Shown here piece by piece: positions 1 through 15,446 of a DNA stretch of 64,000 nucleotides. This DNA is from Pseudorasbora parva (Eukaryota > Chordata > Actinopteri > Cypriniformes > Gobionidae). The translations under genes were made by a program, and so were the position numbers. The DNA is taken from the NCBI RefSeq assembly GCF_024679245.1, contig NC_090184.1:5866047-5930046 (forward strand), in the 5' to 3' direction. The notes beneath the pieces were generated by a model. The model did no database searches and was not told the origin of the DNA. It saw nothing but the letters and a program-made list of their open reading frames with translations. Within the stretch, counting starts at the first letter, position 1. The number at the start of each line of letters is the position of its first letter.

Positions 1-3520
<3,520 letters not shown>

Positions 3521-3784
3521 GGGCCCTATTTTAACGATCTGAAACGCAAGTGTCAAAGCGCGAAGCGCAAGTAACTTTGTGGGCGGGTCTCGGCGCTGTT
3601 GTTGTTTTCCCGGCGGGATAAATGGCTCTTGCGCCCGGTGCAAATCTAAAATGGGTTGGTCTGAAGTAGCTTCATTATTCATAGGTGTGGTTTGGGCGTA
3701 ACGTGAATAAACCAATCAGAGCGTCATCCAACATTCCCTTTAAAAGCAGGTGCGCAAGTTCCATTATGGGTTGCTATTATTATT

Positions 3785-3925
3785 GTGTATTTACCAGGCG
3801 CACGCCAGGAGCGGTTCACATCCGAGGAGACTGATGTTCTTGTAAGAGCAGTGAAAGACAGAGAAGTTGTGTTGTATGGGGATGGGAGAAACCCACCCAA
3901 AATAGCGTCGGTTAAACAGGCGTCG
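3785..3925 (+). pseudogene. Remnant of Harbinger Myb/SANT-like gene
   Basis: The frame contains ERFTSEETDVLVRAVKDRE followed by a basic stretch. This matches the start of the Myb/SANT-like DNA-binding protein that vertebrate Harbinger elements encode beside the transposase: acidic ETxxLVxxVK helix 1. In those elements the protein helps the transposase enter the nucleus and bind the ends. Here homology stops after about 40 residues and the frame runs into a poly-T tract, so helices 2 and 3 are missing. Nothing indicates that a functional protein is made. Confidence 0.6.
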
Positions 3926-3953
3926 GTTGAACAGTTTTTTCAGTTTTTCAGTC

Positions 3954-3955
<2 letters not shown>

Positions 3956-3984
<29 letters not shown>
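3956..3984. repeat. Poly-T tract
   Basis: 29 uninterrupted T inside the Harbinger element, just downstream of the Myb-like remnant. It may be the A-tail of an inserted retroposon in the opposite direction, but no body is recognisable next to it. Confidence 0.85.
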
Positions 3985-4625
3985 CTGGTTCTTGACGGAC
4001 AAACCAATTTGTCAGATGTCCTTATATACATATATGTCTTGCCACTATTGGGCAAACAGGTCTGATCCTTAATTTCTACAATTAGCCTGAATAATTTGTA
4101 AGCTAGATTTATGCCTATTTTTTCACATCTTCGTGGCTCTCCACAATGATTTCAGTCATCTCATGTGTTAATATTTTTTTAGTGTAACAATTTATGATTT
4201 GCAGAAATAACTGTTGCATCTGTGTAGATTACATGAGCAAAGTGTATGCGCGTTGTGCACGCTATACATTATGTTCAAGCATGCGCCCTTAAAATAGCAT
4301 AATGAACAACGCGCAACGCACCACTGACTTTAGACTAGATTTTTTTCTGGTCAGTGCCGCAATTATTTAATGGAACAGCAAAATAGCACCAGCGATTGTT
4401 TGCGCCGGAACACGCCTCCTTTTTTGCGCTGAACCGCCCAGGGAGCGCAAGTTCATTCACTAGTTTATCGACGTGCTTCTGTGGAGGGAAAAGCACGCTT
4501 TGCGCGGGTGCAAAATAGGAATGACACATGCGTCGGTGTACAAAGTCAATTGCGCTGGGTGCAAGATAGGGCCCTATATCTGCATCAGATTCAGAACACT
4601 AATCAAAACAGTCAAAGTGTAGGAT

Positions 4626-5160
4626 GCAGTGGTGTAAAGCACGCTGCCACTGGACTCTAGAGCAGTGGAGACGTGTTCTCTGGAGTGACCAATCATGCTT
4701 CTCTGTCTGGGTTTGGTGTTGCCAGGAGAACGGTACTTGCCTGACTGCATTGTGCCAAGTGTGAAGTTTGATGGAAGGGGGGTTATGGTGTGTTGTTGTT
4801 TTTCAGCGTTTGGGCTTGGCCCCGTAGTTCCAGTGAAAGGAACTCTTTATGCTTCAGCATACCAAGACATTTTGGACAATTTCAGGCTCCCAACTTTATG
4901 GGAACAGTTTGGGGATGTGCACCAGTGCACAAAGCAAGGTTTATAAAGCGAGTTTGGTGTGGAAGAACTTGGCTAACCTGCTCAGAGTCCTGACCTCAAC
5001 CCGATAGAGCATCTTTAGGATGAATTAGAGCATAGACTGTGAGCCAGGCCTTCTCGTCCAACATCAGTGCCTGACAGAAGAACAGTAAAAAATTCCCATA
5101 AACACACTTCTAAACCTTGTGGAAAGCCTTTCTAGAAGAATTTAAGCTCTTACATTATTA
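4626..5160 (+). pseudogene. Tc1 transposase fragment (catalytic part, decayed)
   Basis: Translated pieces in several frames follow the catalytic half of a fish Tc1 transposase: [17 protein letters not shown] (first Asp in WSD), then [18 protein letters not shown], and after a gap a degraded SPDLNPIEHLW counterpart with ESLSRRI at the end. There are stops, frame changes and two apparent deletions, one of which removes the QxDNAPxH motif with the second Asp. The N-terminal helix-turn-helix domains and both terminal inverted repeats are absent. This family is distinct from the Tc1 copies further on. Confidence 0.85.
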
Positions 5161-5469
5161 CTCATTTAAATAATTCCCACCCACAGCATACACTAAATAA
5201 AGAGCCGGGGCTTTAATGAGTTAGGAGTGTGTTAAAACTCACGGTTATGGTAAAGAGAGGGACATTGCCCAAACACTCAAAGCGGTGAAAAAAAATGTAT
5301 GGCATCAATCTATTGAGATGTCCTCGAGGGTTGCATGCAGAAATAAATACACAAAGATACCAATGTAATTCGATTCACAAACAAATGACTCTACTCTCAG
5401 TCTGAAAAACTGCTCTCTGTAGCAAAATGGACATTATAAATGAAATAATCAAGTGATTAAGCCAGTGAG
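5161..5469. other. Unclassified non-coding DNA
   Basis: Nothing recognised between the Tc1 scrap and the SINE. Confidence 0.5.
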
Positions 5470-5752
5470 TGACATGTGAAGGCAAAGTAAAGTAACCTAT
5501 AGTCTGCATTTAACCCATCCAAGTAAGTGCACACACATTAGGATTAATGAGTAGTGAACACACACATACACATTGAAAACCTTGGAAACCGACACACCTG
5601 GAGCAGTGTGCAGGCATTTTTGCCGCGGCAAGGGGAGTGATTGGGAGTAAGGTGCCTTGCTTAAGGGCACCTCACTCATTTGCTGCCGGTATTGACCCGT
5701 AACCTTCTGGTTACCAGTCTGACTCTAAAACCAATAGGCTACCACTGACCTA
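5470..5752 (-). mobile_element. tRNA-derived SINE
   Basis: Read on the minus strand from 5752, the first about 70 bases form a tRNA-like head: an A-box-like tagcctattggtttt and a B-box-like ggttacgggtcaatacc, the two internal RNA polymerase III promoter boxes. A body follows with acaccattcccct-type spacer and agtgagtgtgttcacta-like words, then a tail with tggatgggttaaatgcag, which I know from widespread teleost SINEs. The copy is diverged and lacks a clean A-tail or target duplications. The head looks SINE-derived rather than a functional tRNA gene because it runs straight into the SINE body. Confidence 0.75.
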
Positions 5753-6445
5753 CATACCCAATTGAATCAAAATCCAAACTAATCTTATTGAAGCTTATGA
5801 ATTGAAATCACAGTGAATGAGAAAATCTGATATCCAGTCCTGTTTCCTGTCATAAGTATGCCGGAGGTGTGGGTTAAAGCCTGCTGCCTACCTTGCAAAG
5901 GAAGTACACTTGAACTATGGCATGAAAGAACAGAGCGTGGCTTGCTGATTCAGATATCTTTGTTCCAGAACTATACTTGTCTAAAATTCAGCCAACTTGT
6001 ATGGCACTGTATGTTTGCTTTTTCTGCGCAAATAAGAACCACTCCTAGTTCAACACATTTTGGGCAGATGATAACCTCATCTCAGATCTGAACTGCGGGT
6101 GGTTCATTTCAGAGTTCATCGCTCTTGTTTACGCTGACGGCAAGGAATATGAAAAGTCAGACAATAAGAAATGTAAGCATTTTAAGTGAGTTGAGAGGGT
6201 AAGATGTGTTTATATGTTTCAAAGAAATCAGAGGGGTTCTCATGTTTGAAAAAATCACATTGAAATCAGACATAACATGGCCTATTGGCTTATACCGTTC
6301 TTGAACCAAAATACTAAACACTCGCTTTTTTACCGTGGATAGCTTAACATATTTGTGAATGTAGCTACCATCATCTCATGGAGATTTGCAAACTGTTGCA
6401 TTCACACTGGAAAAAAATAATAATACATTTAAGTACTGAGTACTT
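5753..6445. other. Unclassified non-coding DNA
   Basis: No supported gene or repeat; ends exactly at the TTAA of the next element. Confidence 0.5.
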
Positions 6446-7408
6446 TTAAAGGTGCCCTAGAATGAAAAATAGAATTAACCTTGCCATAGTGAAATAACAA
6501 GAGTTCAGTACAAGGACATCACATACTGTGAGTCTCAAACACCATTGCCTCCTACTTATTATGTAAATCTCATGCATGAAAAACACCAGGAAAAAATTTG
6601 TGATTCTCAAGATAACGCCAACTGTGACACAATCGCTGGGATCATTAATATCTACGCCCCAAAGATTTGCATATGTCCAGAACATGTTCATTGTCAGGCG
6701 GAACTGACGGTGCTGAATCATCGGGACTGCAGGTAAACAAGACACTCGAGGATAGCAAAAACAGCAGCTCTCATGACACAAATGTCATGTTGCAGGCTGT
6801 GCAGGGGATGTGAGGACTTTTCATACCCTTCCCACAGATAAAAAATGTTAACAGTCATGGTTGATGTTTATTATAATTGAATACCACAACAATCGTTCGT
6901 TTGTTCGGCCCATTTCAAGCAAGCTTCGCTCAGCGTCTTAAACGGAAGAAAGGGGCAATTACAACTGTATTCTAGGGCTGTCCTCGACTAAGTATTTAGA
7001 CATTCAAATCAGACTTGTCGAATCTCTCTATGGTCGACCCATAGTTGAATCATCTGTGTGTGTGAATGGGTTGGGAGTGGCACGACACTAGTCAGGGTAA
7101 AACTATTTTTATTTTCCTTTACACACTGCACACAGCAACAACTTTTAATAAAGCGACCAAAACTGCCTGCAACTGGCAGACAAACGGACAATGGCTTTCT
7201 TATTTAGGTTTAAATAAAAGGTAATGTGGTGGATAAACATTCGTAAACCGTTTTCTCATAACATATTAAAACCGCGATCAAAATACAGAACATCATACAA
7301 ATATATAAAAGAACATTTTGATAAATAACCCTAAAAAAAAACCTGCCTAGAGAGGAACTGAGCACTGAGTGCGTTTACATGCACGTTCTTAAGCCGATTG
7401 TGCCTAAA

Positions 7409-7646
7409 GGGGGTCGCACACCGGACTGAAGCTCAGCGCCGTCTCTCACACCAGACGCACACATAATACACGCAAGCTCAATTTTGAATTGACCTCTGAC
7501 AGAAGAGCTGCACGATGAGTGTAGTAGATGAGTGAGTCTTGTAGCACAGGGTGAAATCAGTACATTCACAATTTGAGGGAAATATAGGCTAATATAAATG
7601 TAATCACCGCGGACAGGTGCCGAATGCCGCCGCCGGTGTGTGTGTT
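7409..7646. repeat. Possible nested MITE with CACACCGG ends
   Basis: gggtcgcacaccggactg at the left and cgccgccggtgtgtgtg at the right give a short inverted match around CACACCGG. It lies wholly inside the hAT-type element. The match is short, so this is tentative. Confidence 0.35.
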
Positions 7647-7686
7647 CGAATTTTAAAGACACATCTTTTTAACACTGCCTGCGTCC

Positions 7687-7788
7687 CAATCAGCTCCCTA
7701 GTTCAGTAGTCAGGGCACTGATCAGGACATAAGTCAATGGGCTGACTCCCTGATCAGTGCCCTGACTACTGAACTAGGGAGCTGATTG
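7687..7788. repeat. Perfect 40-bp inverted repeat (hairpin)
   Basis: The left arm 7687-7726 begins caatcagctccctagttcag, and the right arm 7749-7788 is its exact reverse complement over 40 bases. The spacer is 22 bases. The outer flanks gcgtcc / ggcgca are also near-complementary. This is probably a very young foldback MITE or a collapsed terminal inverted repeat. Confidence 0.93.
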
Positions 7789-8643
7789 AGGCGCACCCCA
7801 TTAATATTGAGCAGTGAGCACCCTCATATTGCCAAAATGGTATGATCCTCGTTTCATAACACTCGCGAAGATTCGACCTTGAGATCGGTGGTCGAATCCG
7901 GTGCCGCATATCGATGCATCGAATCTTCGACTATTAGGGGTCACCCCTACTGTATTCCTGCAAGCAGTAATACAGGATTTATCCATTTATTGACTGTTTA
8001 AACAATTTTTTATTAAATTGAACGTTTCTTAGAGAGACAGCATTGTCTAGATAACACAAGATGTTAGTACAGTAACAATAGGAAACTCCAAGTACCATGT
8101 ATAACCAAAACACTGGATGATATACTGGTTTTGGTTGAGGGAAAGAAGAGTGTTTGTGCTTGCGGTTGCCAGATTTCAGTAATTTAAATCCCCCAATCAG
8201 AGCTTTTCTGTGAAAAGAACATGTATGCTATCTGGTGTTTTAACTAAACACGTGAGCTCTCTCTCGCGCATGGTGTGGATGATCTGAAAACACCAATAAA
8301 CAAGTAAGCTGCATTTTATCAATCTCCATTTGAGATGTTCTGCTTAAAGTGCCATTCAGTCGGTCTGTGTTCTGTCAGGACTCACGAGCCGTTTTGCTGA
8401 ACAACTGAAATGCTGTGAGCTGCTGAAATAAGCCAATCAGAGCAGAGCTCAACATTAATATTCATGACCCTTCCAAATAAGGCAAAAACAGCATTACATC
8501 CTAGGGACAATTTCTAGGGTTGTAAATGGACCTGTAAAACTGGATCTGGACAACATTTGCCCTTAAATAAGCCACATACCCTCTATGTAGATATCAGAGA
8601 ACAATTTAACATATTGTTTCAACTCATTCTGAGGCACCTTTAA

Positions 8644-10430
8644 TAAACTACATGTACTTACTATTGGGTTAGGGTAGGATTAGGTTTGATTTAGGGTAAG
8701 TTGCATTTAATTATGCATCATTTTATAGTTATTACTATAGTAACTACAAGTAGCATGTAACAAGGACACTAAAATAAAATGTTAACCAAATTTCGCTCAG
8801 AAATTGCAAGTAAATTTCACTGGTAAACATAAAGAAATGTAAAGTAACTTTAAATTAAGCAAAATTTGGTAACACTTTATTTTAGTGTTCTTGTTACTCA
8901 TTACTTTTAGTTAGTTTAAGTACTATACATCATGCATAATTACATGCTTATCCTAAATTAAACCCCAATCCTAACCATAACCCTATAGTAAGTATGGCAT
9001 GTCTGTTTTTTACTTTACTTGTAGTTTATTTTGTATTTGTGCAAGTTTAGTTAATAAAAGCTGCACATGGGCTCAGACTACTCGCCTACAATGGAGTTTG
9101 TTACAACATGTAGTTAATTAATATTACTCAGTACTTAATTACACCGTAATAAGCACACCTTAAAATAAAGTGTGACCTAAAATGTTGACATAGAAATAAT
9201 GAAAAATACTGTTCTTGTAAAACTCAATTTGGTAGCAGTTTAGGTAGCACTTTATTATACAGTGTCCTTGTTACATAAGTTACATGTAGCCCTAGTTACC
9301 ATAGTAATAACAGTAAATAATACATAATTACATACAACTAAACCCTCAACCAAACACTAGTCCTACCCTAACCCTATAGCAAGTACATGTAGTTAATTTA
9401 TATTACTCAGTACTTAAAGATATAATTACAATGTAAAAAATAAAGTGTAACCGCATCTGTTACACATACATACTATGTACTTACTATAGTCATTACAATA
9501 ACTTAGTCATGGTTACTTTTTTATTATTATTAATTAACAGCATTTACTTAATATAGGGTTAGGTTGAGGGTTAGTTGCATGCATTACCAGAACTCACATG
9601 TTTCTGGTATTGATCAGCCACACTGAGACATACAGGCAGAATTAATTATACATTACACGTTCTGAGCTTTTGTAACGGATCAATTATCTGTGCAATATGA
9701 CTGCAACTGAAGCACAATTGTTCATTTAAGTGGCACGTGAATCACCGTAGGTGCGTTCACCAGCGCGCTCCATAAGTGTTAAGATTTGCACAAGCGGTTC
9801 CTATGCGATGCTGATGATAAAGTGTGCGACCCATTTGAATTCTACTGAGAATGTAGAAAACACTATGGAGAAAGTCGAACATGATCTGAAACAGCCACTA
9901 AAATGACAGATGAAGGGAGGTTGACTAGTTGTAGAATTTATAATAGATAATCTGTTAAGGGAATATATTTTCCGCTATTATTTTATAACAAACGCTATAG
10001 ATGGAAAAAAAAGAAAGATTTTTTTTTTAATTGGCCAGCATGGTAATGAGGAGCGCTCTTGCTCTGTGAATAAACCATTAGTGTAACAAATGCTACAGTT
10101 AAACAATTACAAGTACTATACATTAGTTTTAAGGCTCAGTACAAGTTTGAAAGATTTTTAAAATAAAGACCTTCTTGAATTATTAAACTAAACAATCACT
10201 CCTTAACAAAGCCCTGCCCCCTTTAGTGAGTACCGGCACTTTATTTATTCCACTTCAGATGCTGAATGCATGTAATTATGCATAATTTACTGTTATTACT
10301 ATGGTAAGTACATTTAACATATGTAACAAGAACACTGTAAAATAAAGTGTTACGCAAGGTGTATCAATCCTGAACTTACTCCTAAACCTAACCTTAACCC
10401 ATGTAGTATTACGGATGGCTATATTGCTAG
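8644..10430. repeat. Cluster of ACACTTTATTTTA-type MITE copies
   Basis: Several copies of one AT-rich inverted-repeat family lie close together: about 8644-8805 (partial), 8866-9180, 9240-9450, 9451-9585 (partial) and 10265-10420 (partial). Full copies start ggtaacactttatttta or ggtagcactttattata, contain tccttgttac, atgcataattacatg and aaccctaaccctata, and end aataaagtgt(g/a)acc. The stretch 9586-10264 between the last copies shows no recognised feature. Confidence 0.75.
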
Positions 10431-10609
10431 TACTTTTTTTGAGTAAGTACACTGTAAATACATGCAGTGCAGTGCAGTTCTCCCAAACAAATGGAAAACA
10501 CAAATTAGATCTTAATTGTTTCTCTGAATTATCAGTGAGATTAAAAGGAGACTTCCAAGCCTGCATCTTCTCCGATCAGTGAAAATGACCTCAGTAAACT
10601 CGTCTCTTC

Positions 10610-10980
10610 TAGAGTTCACCCAAAAATTAAAATGTCTTTAATTCCTCACCCTCATGCCGATCCAACCCCGTTCATCTCTGAACACAAACAAAGATATTTC
10701 TGATGAAATCGAGAGCTCTCTGAACCCTCCATGGACAGCACTTTAATAAACGTTTTCAAGGTCCAGAAAGGTAGAGAAGATATTGTTAAAATAGTCCATG
10801 TGGCTCCAGTGGGTCAACCTTATGTTATGAAGCGACGCGAATATGTTTTGTGTGCAACAGCTTTATTCAGCAATTTCATTCTAGCCTGTGTCAGTCTCCT
10901 ACACAATTAACGCTGTGAGGACAGTGCTTAAACAGTGTCTTAAACTGTGCTCGAATTTGCATCTAAAAGAGACTTGATAT
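10610..10980. repeat. AGTTCACCCAAAAAT-type interspersed repeat
   Basis: Starts gagttcacccaaaaattaaa and continues with tcctcaccctcatgccgatc and gaacacaaacaaagatat. I recognise this as the abundant cyprinid repeat that normally begins AAAGGGATAGTTCACCC. The far end is not defined. Related pieces occur near 30570, 39600, 43340, 50365 and 53330. Confidence 0.65.
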
Positions 10981-12259
10981 GAGCTCCAGACCACCATCTC
11001 TGACTCAATTCTGTGCTATAGACGTTCATTTTATATCTCTTTAGTCTTACCGCATGTCAATGATTTTCTCATTTGTGTTCATCTCTAGGAAGTTTATAGA
11101 ATAAATGATGCTATATAAAGTGTTCCCTACATAATTACAGACCACTGACCATCACCCCCCCCCCCACCCCCCCCAGCCTAGAGACCTTATTCCCACTGCC
11201 TCCTGAACTGCAACAATTAGTCAAGGCATTTATTTTCGCCTGTTGCATTGTTGTTGTTGGTTTTTTTTGTATCTCCGTCTCTCTCTCTCTCTCTCGCTCT
11301 CTCTCTCTCGCACCTTCTCTCTCCCTCTATCTCGCCGCTTCGGTATAGATTTCTCACAGCTGATGAAATTAAAAAGACAGCACATTGTGTGTGGTGTTGC
11401 CCATGGCGACGAGTTTTGCCTGCGAGTTCACGATACGGGGTTCAGAGGGGAGTTCCTTTGGGGGGGATTAAATCGCTCCCCTCTTTCTCTTCCCCCTCCT
11501 CTTCTCTTTGCTTCCTTCCCTCCAGCCCCCTGCCTCTCTCTCTCCCCTGCTCCCCTGCCCGTCCGACAGTCAAGAAACATAAACAGCTCGCAGCTCTAAA
11601 TGATGAGGATGTTACTCGTTTAAAAAAATGTTATTCGTTAGCTGCAGACGCAGCAGCGCTCTCAGGTAAGAATAACAGAGGGAGTCAAAGGTTAAGAGAG
11701 GCGTTATGCAGCTCAGAACGGTAGCACTGCACGTCCCCGGGAGATTCGCTTCACGTACAGAGAAAAATACTTTTTACTGCGCTGAGCAGAAATAAAGCAG
11801 CCATAATGGAGTGATTGTTACACATTGGTCGGTTGTTTATCGCTTGATTGTTGCAAATAAGATTCATTTTGACAAATCTAAAAAAAATACACTTAAATTA
11901 TGCACATATAGCTTGCAGTTTTAGTGCTACTGACACGATTGATGCCTTGACTTGTTTAGTTGAGCTCGTTGATCTGTGATTGGGCTTTGTTTTTGGACAT
12001 GGACTAATAAGCAACCCTCATAACCACAAGAAGACATAACAACCACATAGTTACATATTAAAAGCACTCATAACCACAACACAGCAATGCCCGTAGGCAA
12101 CTACCCACCACACCATAGCATTATGATTATTAGATTTGCAAATTACTTTGAGAAAATCTAAAAATTTAATTTTGAGAATTATAGTTTACAAATTTTTCAG
12201 GAATTTTCTCTCCTGTACCTTTAATGATTTTATCTATGAAAACATTATTGTAATTAAAA
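10981..12259. other. Unclassified DNA with poly-C and CT-rich tracts
   Basis: Contains a poly-C tract with one interruption at about 11153-11174, CT-rich tracts at 11277-11330, and overlapping open frames of 118 and 158 codons (11243-11724) that are driven by the CT tracts and match no known family. No exon with clear splice sites was found. Confidence 0.45.
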
Positions 12260-12960
12260 AAAAAAATCCTATTAAAATGGGAAGTTCATTTATTTGATCA
12301 AAAATACAGTAAAAACAGTAATACTGTGAAATATTATTACAATTTAAATCAACTGGTTTCTGGTGAAATGTATTGTATAATGTAATTTATTCCTGTGATC
12401 AAAGCTGAATTTCTGAAGATTATGTTTTATTATCAATGTTGAAAACATTGTTGTGATATCATTATACTCATCATACACTGCCATTCAAAAGTTTGGGGTA
12501 AGTGACATTTAAAAAAACAAAGAAGGAGAAAAATAATACTTTGTTTAGCAAAGGCACATTAAATTGATCAAAAGACGGTAAAGATGTTTATTAAATTAAT
12601 AAATATCACAGAAAAGTTAAATTTATAATAATGCTGTTCTTTTAAACTTTCTATTTATCAAAGAATCCTGATAAAACATCATAGTTTCCGCACATTATTA
12701 TTATCATTATTATTACTAATATTTTTGTTTTACATTAATAATAAGAAGAAATGTTTCTTTATCACCAAATCATCATATTATAATTGTGATTTCTGAAGGA
12801 TCATGTGACACTGAACACTGAAGTTCAGTGATCCTTCATCGGATCCATGTGATCTATGATCCTTCATCAAAAAGACTTTGATCACATTTTGCAATATATT
12901 AGAGCAGAAACCATTTATTTAAATTATAATACTTTTTCACAGTTTTATTGTACAGCATTG
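12260..12960. repeat. CATTCAAAAGTTTGGGG / GATCATGTGACACTGAA repeat pair
   Basis: 12260-12500 carries, inverted, tttatttgatcaaaaataca, tcctgtgatcaaagctgaat and cattcaaaagtttggggtaa. 12500-12960 carries tgatttctgaaggatcatgt followed by gacactgaacactgaag. Both are parts of one very common cyprinid repeat, also present at 21216, 42030 and 59680. The arrangement suggests two adjacent or one rearranged copy. Confidence 0.65.
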
Positions 12961-14317
<1,357 letters not shown>

Positions 14318-14322
14318 ATATA

Positions 14323-14705
14323 CCGATCAAGAATAACACTATGACATTATGTATATTAATATTCCTAATATTGTGTTGGTTCCCCTTTTGCTGCCAAAAC
14401 AGCCCTGACCCGTCGAGGCATGGACTCCACTAGACCCCTGAAGGTGTGCTGTGGTATCTGGCACCAAGATGTTAGCAGTAGATCCTTTAAGTCCTTTAAG
14501 TTGTGAGGTAGGGTCTCCATGGATCAGACTTGTTTGTTCAGCACATCCCACCGATGCTCGATTGGATTGAGATCTGGGGAATTTAGAGGCCAATTCGACA
14601 CCTCAAACTCATTGTGCTCCTCAAACCATTCCTGGACCATTTTTGCTTTGTGGCAGGAGCATTATCCTGCTGGAAGAGCCACAGCCACCAGGAAATACCA
14701 TTTCT
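14323..14705 (-). pseudogene. Tc1 3' fragment (transposase C-terminus plus terminus)
   Basis: The outer end reads accgatcaagaataacacta, a decayed Tc1 terminus of the family also seen at 24745, 29680 and 55817. On the minus strand, pieces read KMVQEWFEEHNEF, then NSPDLNPIEHRWDVLNKQV and SMPRRVRAVLAAKGE. These are the third-catalytic-residue block (SPDLNPIEH, where E follows 34 residues after the second Asp) and the end of the protein. Everything upstream is missing: the fragment stops at about 14705 near a degraded QxDNAP block. Several frame changes are present. Confidence 0.87.
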
Positions 14706-15359
14706 TTTTTTGTTGATATGAAAATTCCTGTACATTTAGCAAAATAGCGAGTGAATTATGTATATGATGTATATTAGGATGTTATGATTAACTATATGTC
14801 TTTCTCCACTAATGTTCTGAGTTGTTCAAAGCATTTGTAGAAGGCAGCCGTCTGACTCTGAGATTGCGAACGGGAACATGGTTTGTGTAACATTAGCAAC
14901 ACATTATTAGCTTTTGGATAATGTAGTTGAGCCAAAGGCTAATCATATTAATTACCGTTATGTGTCCGACATTGTAGAAAGGGATACATAAAACACATTA
15001 CCGTTCTGATACACCGAGCCTGTATAATTTACTCTTCTACTTCTTCTGAATAAGTTTCTGGTTCAAACATATATGGCTGAAGTAAACAGTAATTCCACTT
15101 GCCACCTGGCAGTGTTTACTACAGTTGCTGGTGTGAGTGAGTGGAGGCTGGGCTGATTTGCATATTCATGGTTTCTCGTATACTAAATGATGCAGGGGTG
15201 TAGAGTTACATTCAAGCTATTTTAAGATATAAAGTACAGGGGGACTTTAAAAACAGACATGCATGGATCATTTGTTTAAAACATGACCAGTGTGATAATT
15301 TTTTTTAAAAAAGACCATTTTGTGTATTTGGAAATATATAGGCTCAATTTTGATTTCAA
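14706..15359. other. Unclassified non-coding DNA
   Basis: Nothing recognised. Confidence 0.5.
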
Positions 15360-15446
15360 ATTGACTAGTAGTGCTGGGTTCATACAGAATACCAGTATTT
15401 ATTTTTGTTATGATTATTGAAGATACCGTAATACCGGTTTAAGGTG
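15360..15446. mobile_element. Possible hAT end fragment
   Basis: tagtgctgggttcatacaga, then ataccagtattt and gataccgtaataccggt resemble the end of a hAT family that begins TAGTGCTGGG and has ACCGGTAT words. Only one end is present; it is cut by the Tc1 element. Confidence 0.4.

Larger units (their letters stand above)
3521..4574 (+). mobile_element. PIF/Harbinger element, internally deleted
   Basis: Left end gggccctattttaacgatct; the right end read inward is gggccctatcttgcaccca, giving a short terminal inverted repeat built on GGGCCCTAT. Subterminal DNA at both ends is rich in gcgca/gcgcaag words, as in the fish Harbinger family I remember. The three flanking bases are tac on the left and tat on the right, so the expected 3-bp target duplication is imperfect. 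About 1.05 kb is too short for a transposase gene plus a Myb-like gene, and only part of the latter remains, so the element is non-autonomous. Confidence 0.82.
6973..7949. mobile_element. hAT-type non-autonomous element with exact 8-bp target duplication
   Basis: Begins TAGGGCTGTCCTCGACTAAG and ends (read inward) TAGGGGTGACCCCTAATAGT. The flanks are CTGTATTC on both sides (6965-6972 and 7950-7957), an exact 8-bp target site duplication as hAT transposases make. Both ends contain tcgac/tcgaa words. No transposase frame is seen. Further inverted-repeat sequence, including the 7687-7788 palindrome, lies inside it. Confidence 0.87.
6446..8643. mobile_element. TTAA-flanked T2/Kolobok-like element with nested insertion
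   Basis: The left end is TTAA followed by aggtgccctagaatga (6446 on). The right end read inward is TTAA followed by aggtgcctcagaatga (8643 backwards). The inverted repeats match at 14 of 16 positions and both ends carry TTAA, the target duplicated by Kolobok and piggyBac elements; TTAAAGG ends point to the T2/Kolobok type. No transposase frame survives. About 980 bp of the length is a later hAT insertion at 6973-7949, so the host element is roughly 1.2 kb. Confidence 0.75.

Noticed and set aside
5690..5752. tRNA gene on the minus strand
   Set aside because: A- and B-box-like sequences are present but run straight into a SINE body, and the sequence is diverged from a foldable tRNA.
6545..6781. 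Overlapping frames of 63 and 111 codons
   Set aside because: They lie inside the non-coding TTAA element and match no transposase.
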